A DNA stretch of 64,000 nt, from assembly GCA_016871175.1 (NCBI GenBank), contig VFZL01000016.1, forward strand, positions 1-64,000, in the 5' to 3' direction. Of this stretch, positions 48,039-55,730 are shown piece by piece. Position numbers and translations under genes: made by a program. The notes under the pieces were generated by a model, which saw only the letters and a list, made by a program, of their open reading frames with translations, did not search any database and was not told the origin of the DNA. The DNA comes from Acidimicrobiia bacterium. Its GTDB lineage: Bacteria > Acidobacteriota > Vicinamibacteria > Vicinamibacterales > CAVVIG01. Every line of letters begins with the position of its first letter. Within the stretch, counting starts at the first letter, position 1.

Positions 48039-49292
48039 CTACTGCCCTCTCGGGTGTTTGAGCTCGTAGGCGATTGCGAGGTCGAAGAACTGCGGAGCCA
48101 TCGCCCCCTCGACCTTGACGCCGTTGATGAAGAAGGTCGGCGTCGACCGCACGGCGAGCTGCTTCCCATACGCAATATCGGACTTCACGGATTCCAGTGT
48201 AGAGGCGTACTTCTGCTCGAAGTCGGTCACCCCGCCGATCTCGCGCGCCGCCTTCCGGACCGTCTCAGGCGTCATGGTCGGCTGGTTGCTGTACAACCAC
48301 TCCTCGAGCGCCTCGGCCTTGTTGTTCGCTCGCGCCAGGCGGACAGCGACCGCGGCATCGCACGCCGCCCCATGCAATTCCGTGTTCATGTTCGGGTTGC
48401 ACTTGTTGCTGAGGGGGTAATCCTTCAGGACCACCCGCACCTCGCCCGGATTGGATTTGGCGTACCTCTCCAGGATCGGTTTGTAAGACTGATACGACGA
48501 GCCACAGGCCGGGCACTGGTAGTCGTTGAACTTGACGATCAGCACCTTGGCGCCCTCAGCGGGCACCACGAGCGGCAGCCGGACGGAACTGGCCATGAAG
48601 CGCTCGAGCTCTGAGGCGCCCTGCTCGTTGGCGGCCGGGGCGGCGGCCCCGCCTCCCGCTGCGGCTTCGGCGGCCCCATCGCGCGGGAAGAACGCCAATG
48701 CGCTGCCGGCGCCAACGGCCACCACGAGCGCCAGCACCAGGGCGACCGGATTGGTCACCAACACCTTGAGATCACCAGCGAGGCGGCGAGGCAGCGTCAG
48801 CATGGGAATGGCCGTGGCCGCTCCGGACACGATGAAGAGGCCGATCACGGCGGCATACGTGACCAGGCACACAATACAGACGAGCTTGAGGATGAACCAA
48901 GAGGCATACGCCAGATACAAGATAACCGCCAGGCTCAGCGTCGATCCGGCGAACAGATAGCCGGGAACGCTCTCACGGACGCTCTGGCGACCCGTCAATC
49001 CTGCCACCGAGAGCAGCGTGGCGACGGCAAACCAAATGCCCCCTAAGACCGCCACCGACACGCCCTGCCAGGACCCGAACCGGCTGCTGTAAACCTGCGA
49101 GCAGTTGAACGTCGAACTCACGTCGCAGAAGCTCACGTACAGCGGGTCCGCGATGATCCGGTAATGGATGTAGCCGGCCGTCGTGGCAGCGCCCAACCCG
49201 ATCAGGGCGAAAAGAAGGCAGATCCGAGCTGCGGTCGGAGACATGCCGGACGCGTCGGGCGGGGCTGGGACGCTCGCTTGGGTCTGGGCCAC
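48039..49292 (-). CDS. VKOR-DsbA fusion: disulfide-generating membrane protein
   Basis: 417 residues from GTG 49292; TTG 49322 is possible. The N-terminal VKOR domain has about five helices, loop cysteines in FCDVSSTFNCSQVYSS and the quinone-side CIVC. A linker and further helix follow, then a periplasmic DsbA/thioredoxin-like domain with CPAC (DYQCPACGSSYQSYKP), the cis-Pro loop RSTPTFFINGVKV, and an extra Cys pair (NKC, GAAC). It would oxidise exported proteins and pass electrons to quinone. It lies directly downstream of pilA, whose mature protein has two cysteines. Confidence 0.88.
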   Translation of the reverse strand: MAQTQASVPAPPDASGMSPTAARICLLFALIGLGAATTAGYIHYRIIADPLYVSFCDVSSTFNCSQVYSSRFGSWQGVSVAVLGGIWFAVATLLSVAGLTGRQSVRESVPGYLFAGSTLSLAVILYLAYASWFILKLVCIVCLVTYAAVIGLFIVSGAATAIPMLTLPRRLAGDLKVLVTNPVALVLALVVAVGAGSALAFFPRDGAAEAAAGGGAAAPAANEQGASELERFMASSVRLPLVVPAEGAKVLIVKFNDYQCPACGSSYQSYKPILERYAKSNPGEVRVVLKDYPLSNKCNPNMNTELHGAACDAAVAVRLARANNKAEALEEWLYSNQPTMTPETVRKAAREIGGVTDFEQKYASTLESVKSDIAYGKQLAVRSTPTFFINGVKVEGAMAPQFFDLAIAYELKHPRGQ

Positions 49293-49320
49293 GAACGCAG
49301 TTGTAACACAGGAGCCGTAC

Positions 49321-49355
49321 AAAAAGAACGGGACGCCGCCAACGCGACGTCCCGT
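49321..49355 (-). terminator. Intrinsic terminator of pilA
   Basis: On the minus strand ACGGGACG (49355-49348) pairs with CGTCCCGT (49335-49328) across a 12-base loop, followed by TTCTTTTT. It starts 33 bases after the pilA stop. It would make pilA a mostly monocistronic unit, insulated from the VKOR gene. Confidence 0.75.
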
Positions 49356-49388
49356 CGAACCAACCGAGACCAGACCCAGTTGAAGTGC

Positions 49389-49907
49389 TTACTGAAGCAC
49401 GCCGTCCGCGTTCGACATCCGGACCAAAACCGTGGCGCCGTCCTGCTTGAAGTAGATGGTGCCGCGCGTGTCGGTCGCGAACGAGCGCTGACCCGTCGAA
49501 CCCACGGTCAACGGATGCGCCTCGGCGAAGTACGACGAAAACGACTGGGCGCCGTTACAGGCCGTCGCAACCGCGACCGCGCTCTGGTCCTGATCGACGT
49601 TCACAGTGTAGCCGCTCTTCGTCACGCCGTCAGACGACAGGTCGGGCGAGATGAAGCCATGCGTCGAGCCAGTCGGCGCCGTGCTCAAATCCGCCAGCGT
49701 CTGCGCATAGCCGTTGCCGCCGCAGCTGGACGAGAAGGTCGACTGGGCCGAGTTGATGGCACGGAGCGAGCCGATCGCCGACACTTCATTGCCCGACATA
49801 CGGGCGCGGAGGAGACCGGGCACCGCAATCGCGGCGATGATGCCGATGATCGCCACGACGATCAGCAGCTCGATAAGGGTGAAGCCTTTGGTGTCACGAA
49901 TCTTCAT
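49389..49907 (-). CDS. pilA: Type IV major pilin PilA
   Basis: 172 residues from ATG 49907, with AAGGAG just upstream; the TTG at 49922 would put that ribosome site inside the gene. Short basic leader MKIRDTKG, then the mature helix FTLIELLIVVAIIGIIAAIAVPGLLRAR with Glu at +5. The globular domain has two cysteines (SSSCGGNG, ATACNGA) that can form a disulfide. Cleaved by PilD, assembled by PilB and PilC. It has its own sigma-54 promoter and terminator. Confidence 0.93.
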   Translation of the reverse strand: MKIRDTKGFTLIELLIVVAIIGIIAAIAVPGLLRARMSGNEVSAIGSLRAINSAQSTFSSSCGGNGYAQTLADLSTAPTGSTHGFISPDLSSDGVTKSGYTVNVDQDQSAVAVATACNGAQSFSSYFAEAHPLTVGSTGQRSFATDTRGTIYFKQDGATVLVRMSNADGVLQ

Positions 49908-49976
49908 CACGTACTCCTTCAAATTGGGGCCTGGTCAAGGATTTGAGGCGCCGGACCCGGTATGCCCTTCTCCAGG

Positions 49977-49993
49977 AGCAACTGAAATGCCAA
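49977..49993 (-). promoter_or_regulatory. Sigma-54 promoter of pilA
   Basis: On the minus strand TTGGCATTTCAGTTGCT: TGGCA at -24 and TTGCT at -12, with the invariant GG and GC dinucleotides correctly spaced. The predicted start is near 49967, giving a 60-base leader that contains the AAGGAG ribosome site. This element needs an NtrC-family activator, normally PilR, whose gene is next door but broken. Confidence 0.78.
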
Positions 49994-50082
49994 GCCGCAA
50001 CCGTATCGTCGTGACGCTGGAACTCACTCGCAGTGTACCACTTACCCAGGCGTCACACTATCGTAATCCCTCCCCCGCGGTG

Positions 50083-50107
50083 CCAACTGACAACCAACGT
50101 CAGTTGG
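50083..50107. promoter_or_regulatory. Perfect dyad upstream of the pilA promoter, candidate activator site
   Basis: CCAACTGAC (50083-50091), 7-base spacer, GTCAGTTGG (50099-50107): a perfect 9-bp inverted repeat centred about 100 bases upstream of the -24 element. GTCAGTGG recurs at 50122-50129. Position and symmetry suit the enhancer-like site of a sigma-54 activator. As RNA it would be a hairpin after pilR, but without a T-run. Confidence 0.5.
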
Positions 50108-50182
50108 AAGCGACGGGGAGTGTCAGTGGTGCCCTCCACGTCTGACGACGGGTCGGACTGAATGGCCGGCAGTCGGCAGCCC

Positions 50183-51600
50183 TCACCGGAGGTTGTACTT
50201 CTTCACGTAGTAGCGAAAGCTGCGGAAGCTCATACCCAGCATCTCTTCTGCCCTCACCTGCACACCGTTGGCGCGCTCGAGCGCCTGGGCGATATAGCCG
50301 CGCTCAAGTTCCTTGACGTGAGCCTCGAGGTCGAACCCCTCAGCCGGCAGCACGTCGCCTGCTGGCACTTCGGTCCGCACACGGGTCGAGCGCAGCGAGG
50401 GTGGCAGGCTCTCGGGCAACACGGCGGGGGTGCCCTCGAGAGCCACGGCGCGCTCGACGACGTTCTCCAGCTCCCGAATGTTCCCCGGCCAGTCGTGTTA
50501 CCGGAGCAGATCCATCGCGCCACGCGAGATCGCGCTGACGCTCTTGCCCATCTGCTCGGCGTACTTCGCGAGGAAGTGCTCCGCCAAGAGCGGGATGTCT
50601 TCTCGGCGCTCCCGCAGCGGCGGAAGCACAATCGGAATCACGTTGATGCGGTAGTAGAGATCCTCGCGGAACCGCCCCTCAGCCACCGCCTTGGTCAGGT
50701 CCTGATTCGTCGCGGCGATCACGCGAATATCCGCCTGCAACTCTTCCAACCCGCCGACGCGTCGGAAGCGACGCTCCTGCAGCACCCGCAGCAGCTTGAC
50801 CTGCATCACGGGGCTCATCTCACCGATTTCGTCGAGGAAGATCGTGCCTTTCTCGGCGACCTCCAATAGACCCTTCTTGTTCGACTCCGCGCCCGTGAAC
50901 GCGCCGCGCATATGTCCAAAAAGCTCAGACTCGAGCAGGGTCTCGGGCATGGCGCCGCAGTTCAGCGCCACCATTGGACGCTCGCGCCTGAGCGAGTGAA
51001 AGTGCACGGCCTGTGCGACGAGCCCCTTCCGGTGCCCGACTCGCCGGTCAGCAGAATAGTGCTGTTGGTCCGGGCGACGGTCTCGATCATCTTGAAGACA
51101 TCGAGCATTGTCTGGCTGCGCCCGATGATGTTCGAGAACTGGTGGGACAGCCCAAGCGTCCGTTTCAGGAGCACGTTCTCCTGTCGAAGCTGCCGATTCT
51201 CGATCTTCTCGCGCACCTTCATCTTGAGCAGGTCGACGTCGAACGGTTTGCTCAAGTAGTCGCACGCGCCAAGGCGCATGGCCTCGACGGCGGTGTCCGT
51301 CGACGCGAACGCGGTCACCATGATGGCGAGCACATCCGGGTCGGCGTTCTTCGCGGCGCGGAGGACTTCGACGCCGCTCAGATCCGGCATCTTGATATCG
51401 GAGATGAGGAGGTCGATCGGCTCACGGGCGATCACGTCGATCGCCGACTTTCCATTCTCAGCGAGCACGACGTCGTAGCCCTCGCGTCGAAGCACGATGC
51501 CCAGCAGCTCTCGCATCGATCGCTCGTCGTCGACGACGAGCACGCGCGGCTGCTGGCGTATCGCCGGCGCCGGTGTCGCAGCGGCTTCGGACAGGCTCAT
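50183..51600 (-). pseudogene. pilR: PilR-like sigma-54 response regulator with P-loop frameshift and in-frame TAA
   Basis: From ATG 51600: receiver ([33 protein letters not shown]), AAA+ domain with [18 protein letters not shown] and [11 protein letters not shown], and a C-terminal Fis-type helix (ERANGVQVRAEEMLGMSFRSFRYYVKKY). Two lesions: in the Walker A, GGA-AAG has lost one A (about 51032-51034), so GESGTGK becomes GESGTGR and then garbage; and TAA at 50500-50498 interrupts LLR-HDWPGNIREL. Restoring the base gives exactly 472 residues. The product as read would be a receiver plus a fragment, unable to bind ATP or activate sigma-54. Overlaps pilS by ATGA. Confidence 0.88.
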
Positions 51601-53254
51601 TTCGCCAGCTCCGCGTAAACGGGTAGGCGGACGACGACCGTCGTGCCAGCCCCTGGACGTGAGCTCACCTGAATCTCTCCCCTGTAGTCGGTGACGATGC
51701 GATGCACGATGGCGAGACCAAGCCCGGTGCCTCGTGCGAAGTGGCCGTGGAAGGGCTGAAAAAGCCTTTCGACCTCGTCGGCGGGGATGCCTACCCCGGT
51801 GTCCTGGACGAGGATGGTCGCTCCGGTGCGGGCGTCGCTGCTCGCGGCAAGGCGCAACGTGCCCCCGTTCGGCATCGCTTTCAAGCCGTTGGTGGCCAGG
51901 TTCCAGAGGATCTGCTTGATCTGGTGCTCGTCGGCTTCGACGATGACCTCCTGGTCGGGCGCGTCGACCTCGAGACATGCTTGGGGTGAAGGTCCGCGCT
52001 GTTGCGCAGCAACAGCGCCGTGTCGCTCAAGGGGCGCCGGATATCCAGCCGCCCGACGGAGAACCGCTGCGGGCGCGCGTAGTCCAGGAACGACCGGATG
52101 GTCGTGTTCAGGCGCTCGGACTCCCGCAAGACGATGTCCATCAACTGGGCCCGATCGGGCGTCAGCGGCAGCTCCTCGCGCAGGATCTGGATCGAGCCCG
52201 CCATCGAGGCGAGCGGATTTCGAATCTCGTGCGCGATACCAGCTGCCATCTCGCCCACGGCGGCCAGGCGCTGCCGGAGATGTGCGTCGCGCTCCAGCTT
52301 CTTGATGTCGGTCAAGTCCTGGAACGTCATGAGGAATCCGGCGCGTCCGCTCGGTGTCTGTAAGTGAGTCGCGGTCAACCCGATGTCGATCTCTCCTCGC
52401 TTATCGGACGTTCGATAGCGGAATTCCACGCGTCGAGCCGGCACGCCGTTCAACCCGGCGTCGAACGCGCTGGCCAGCTCAGCCGGAAGCTGGAGCACCT
52501 CGGTGATCCGGCGACCAGCCACGGCTGGAAACGACAAGCCGGTGATCTGCTCCGCCGCGCGATTGAAGCTCAGGATCCGCTGCGCTGGGTCCGTGGTGGC
52601 CAGGCCGCTCGGCAAGCTGTCGATCACGTGTTGATTGAGCGCCTTGAGGTCGGCAATCCGGCTGGACGCGACCTCCAGCCGCGCCCCCGCCGAACGCATG
52701 CCGTCCGCAAGTGACCCCGCCAACCAGGCCACGGCCAAGTAGCCGAAGACGTTCAGCCCAACGGCGAACGTGGCGGTACGAGCGGCGGGCAACACGAAGC
52801 TGGCAGTCTCCAGGAACGGATCGCGCAGCACGCCCGCGGCGGAGAGATACTGCCCGCCCACGAGGCTCACGTACAGCACCCCGCTGAGCGTGGCGACAAG
52901 CAAGGCCCCCCGCTGATAGCGGACCGTGGCCGCGGCAATGATCGGCAGGACGTAGAGGGACGAGAAGTAACTCGCGATCCCCCCGGTGACGTAGATGTAG
53001 GCAGAGACCAGGACCGCGTCGGTCGCGAGCTGCACATCCACCAGCCACGATGCGGCATCCAGGTACCGCAGCAGTGACGCCCACAGGATGGTCAGCGCGT
53101 AGGTCGTGGCGATCAGCAGGAAGAAGGGATCGATCGGGAACGATCCCGGCGCCGTGATTCCCGCGATAGTCCCCGAACCGAGCAGCACCGTCCCGAGCAC
53201 TGCCTGCGCGGCGATCAGGGTCGCCGCCTTTCGACGAAGGGTAGACGAGTTCAA
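51597..53254 (-). pseudogene. pilS: PilS-like sensor histidine kinase with a frameshift
   Basis: From TTG 53254: about six N-terminal membrane helices (to residue 185), a PAS domain (VIDSLPSGLATTDPAQRILSFNRAAEQ), H-box (EMAAGIAHEIRNPLASMAGS) and, after the lesion, N-box (WNLATNGLKAMPNGG), G1 (VQDTGVGIP) and G2 (GTGLGLAIVHRIV). One base is missing near 51970: HPKHV should continue LEVDAPDQEVIVEADEH but shifts to SRSTRPTRRSSS. Restoring it gives exactly 552 residues. The catalytic domain is therefore not translated in frame. Partner of the adjacent pilR; the GGTTC array C begins at its start codon. Confidence 0.88.
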
Positions 53255-53353
53255 GGGGTTCTGGGGTTCAACGGGTCAAGGGCTCGCGGGTTCAGGGCTC
53301 AGGGGTTCGACCCCGGAGCCTTCGAACCCATGAACCCTCGACCCCTTGGAACC
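53250..53353. repeat. GGTTC-type short-unit array with convergent arms (element C)
   Basis: Between pilC and pilS. GGTTC-type units (GGGGTTCTGGGGTTCAACGG, GCGGGTTCAGGG) to about 53311, then GAACC-type units (TTCGAACCCATGAACCCTCG, TTGGAACC) to 53353. It ends in CGTCAATCGTCAG, a motif that recurs near element D. The forward arm begins at the pilS start codon. Confidence 0.72.
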
Positions 53354-53368
53354 GTCAATCGTCAGCCG

Positions 53369-54592
53369 CTATGTCAGCTTGCTGATGAGGTCGAAGATCG
53401 GCAGGTACATCGCGATGACAATGCCGCCGACGACACCGCCGAGGAAGGCGATCATGATCGGCTCGAGCAAGGTCAGCAGGCCTGCCACCGCCGTGTCGAC
53501 TTCCTCCTCGTAGAAGTCGGCGATCTTCGCCAACATCGTGTCGAGCGCGCCCGTGGCCTCGCCGACGCCGATCATCTGGACGGCCATCGCCGGGAACACC
53601 CCGGTCTCCCTGAGCGGGGCCGAAATCGTCTCACCGCGCTCGATACTCTTGCGCGTCGCCATGATCGCGTCCTCGACGACCGCGTTGCCCGACGTCTTCC
53701 CGGTGATCTCCAGGCCATCGAGAATCGGCACGCCCGAGCTGATGAGCGTGGCCAGCGTCCGACAGAAGCGGGCGACGGCAATCTTCCGCATGATGTCGCC
53801 GAGCACCGAGGCCTTCAGCACGGCGGCGTCGACCGTGTGACGTCCGCTGTCGGTGCTGTAGTAACGGCGGAAGGCTAACGCCAGAGCCGGCAGGATGAAG
53901 AACAACAACCAGCCATAGGCCACCAGCTGGTTGCTGAGAGAGATGACCAGGCGCGTGGGCGCGGGCAGCTCGGCACCGAGACCAGCGGAGAGCTGCGCGA
54001 ACGTCGGAATGACCTTCCACAAGATCACGCCGACCACGACCGCGGCGATGACCATGACGGCCACCGGGTAGATCATGGCCGACTTCACCTGACCGGAGAG
54101 CTTGACGGCCTTCTCGATGTACGTCGCCAGGCGCTTGAGAATCGTATCGAGAATGCCGCCGGCCTCGCCGGCCGCAATCATGTTGGTGAATAGCGGATCG
54201 AACGTCTTCGGATGCTTGCGCATCCCGTCGGCGAGCGATGCACCCCCTTCCACATCGGACCGCGTCTGACTGATGACCACGGCAAAGTTCTTGTCCTCTT
54301 CCTGACTGCCGAGGATGTCGAGGCACTGCACGAGCGGCAAGCCGGCGTCGATCATCACCGAGAACTGGCGCGTGAACACGGCCAGATTCTTCGCCGCGAC
54401 GCGCTTGCCCAGCGAGCCCTTCTTCTTGTCCTTCGACGCGGTCTCGGCCTTGGCTTTGGTCGGCGTGATGCGGGTCACCAGGATCTGCTCGCGCCTGAGC
54501 TCGGTGACGGCCGCGTCCATCGTGTCAGCTGCCTTCTCCCCGGTGACCGTCTGTCCCGCCCTTGTCCGTCCCGTATAAGCAAACGTCGGCAT
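53369..54592 (-). CDS. pilC: Type IV pilus inner-membrane platform protein PilC
   Basis: 407 residues; polytopic platform on which the PilB and PilT motors act. Two homologous T2SS-F domains (about 70-195 and 275-400), each with a long hydrophobic stretch. Signatures are FTRQFSVMIDAGLPLVQCLDIL and ARFCRTLATLISSGVPILDGLEI, plus GEAGGILDTIL and GEATGALDTML. The N-terminal FAYTGRTRAGQTVTGE is typical of PilC. Intact. Confidence 0.95.
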   Translation of the reverse strand: MPTFAYTGRTRAGQTVTGEKAADTMDAAVTELRREQILVTRITPTKAKAETASKDKKKGSLGKRVAAKNLAVFTRQFSVMIDAGLPLVQCLDILGSQEEDKNFAVVISQTRSDVEGGASLADGMRKHPKTFDPLFTNMIAAGEAGGILDTILKRLATYIEKAVKLSGQVKSAMIYPVAVMVIAAVVVGVILWKVIPTFAQLSAGLGAELPAPTRLVISLSNQLVAYGWLLFFILPALALAFRRYYSTDSGRHTVDAAVLKASVLGDIMRKIAVARFCRTLATLISSGVPILDGLEITGKTSGNAVVEDAIMATRKSIERGETISAPLRETGVFPAMAVQMIGVGEATGALDTMLAKIADFYEEEVDTAVAGLLTLLEPIMIAFLGGVVGGIVIAMYLPIFDLISKLT

Positions 54593-54608
54593 GATGTCGC
54601 CCCGTCCC

Positions 54609-55727
54609 TTACGCCTTCGGAGCCGGCCGCGGCCCGCGCATCATGCCGGCTCCCACCACGACGCCGACACCCCGGTTGATCATGTCCTGCAGCTCTTCAC
54701 GCAACGAGGATGCAGAGAGCGCGGTCTCCATCGTGATGAGGCGTTTCATGTACAGCGTCGCCAGCGATTGGTTGGCGGTCTGCATCCCCAGCTTCTCCTG
54801 GCCCGTCTGCATGGCGCCGTAGATCTGGTGGATTTTGTCGTCGCGAATGAGCGCACGGATGGCGGGCGTGGGAATCATGATCTCCATCGACGGAACCCGT
54901 CCCTTGCCGTCGGCGCGCGGTAGCAGCGCCTGACAGACGATGCCCTCGAGCACCAACGAAAGCTGCGTGCGGATCTGCCCTTGTTGGCCGGCAGGAAAGA
55001 TATCGACGATACGGTTGATGGTCTGTGCGGCCGAGTTCGTGTGCAGCGTCGCGAACGTCAAGTGGCCGGTTTCGGCGATCTTCAATGCCGACTCAACCGT
55101 CTCCAGGTCCCGCATCTCGCCCACGAGCACGATGTCCGGGTCCTCACGCAGGGCTGCCCGGAGCGCATGGCTGAACCCCATGGTGTCGCTGTGGACCTCG
55201 CGCTGGTTCACCAGACAGTTCTTGTTGGTGTGCAGGTACTCGATCGGGTCCTCGATGGTCAGGATGTGCGACGTGCGCTCGGAGTTGATCTTGTCGATCA
55301 TCGCGGCCAGGGTCGTCGACTTGCCAGAGCCGGTGGGTCCGGTGACGAGCACCAGCCCGCGAGGACGATCGGCGAGGGTCGCCAGGACTGGCAGCAGACC
55401 CAGCTCGCCGAAGGCGCGGATCTTCTCGGGGATGAGCCGGTAGACGGCTGAAACGGCGCCGCGCTGGTTGAACACGTTGCAGCGGAAGCGCGCGAGACCG
55501 CGGATCCCGAACGAGAAATCCAGCTCCATCGTCTCCTCGAACCGCTTCTTCTGCGAGTCGGTGAGCACGCTGTAGACGAGCTGCTTGGTGTCCGCTGGCG
55601 TCAACTCCGGTTGCGGCAACCGTTGCAGGTGGCCGTGCTGGCGGACCTGTGGCGGCGTGTTCGTGGAGATGTGGAGGTCCGAGCCCTCCATCTCCACCAT
55701 CGTCTTCAGCAGTTCAGGCAGTGTCAT
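54609..55727 (-). CDS. pilT: Pilus retraction ATPase PilT
   Basis: 372 residues. Walker A GPTGSGKSTTLAAMI, Asp box and Walker B DPDIVLVGEMRDLETVE, His box TGHLTFATLHTNSAAQT, and the C-terminal AIRALIRDDK corresponding to the AIRNLIRE motif required for retraction. Powers pilus disassembly and hence twitching. Ends 16 bases before pilC. Confidence 0.95.
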   Translation of the reverse strand: MTLPELLKTMVEMEGSDLHISTNTPPQVRQHGHLQRLPQPELTPADTKQLVYSVLTDSQKKRFEETMELDFSFGIRGLARFRCNVFNQRGAVSAVYRLIPEKIRAFGELGLLPVLATLADRPRGLVLVTGPTGSGKSTTLAAMIDKINSERTSHILTIEDPIEYLHTNKNCLVNQREVHSDTMGFSHALRAALREDPDIVLVGEMRDLETVESALKIAETGHLTFATLHTNSAAQTINRIVDIFPAGQQGQIRTQLSLVLEGIVCQALLPRADGKGRVPSMEIMIPTPAIRALIRDDKIHQIYGAMQTGQEKLGMQTANQSLATLYMKRLITMETALSASSLREELQDMINRGVGVVVGAGMMRGPRPAPKA

Positions 55728-55730
55728 GAG

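Noticed and set aside
51020-51045. Programmed frameshift in pilR
   Set aside because: The shift removes the Walker A lysine and there is no slippery heptamer, stimulatory hairpin or internal ribosome site. A downstream TAA is present too, so simple loss is likelier.
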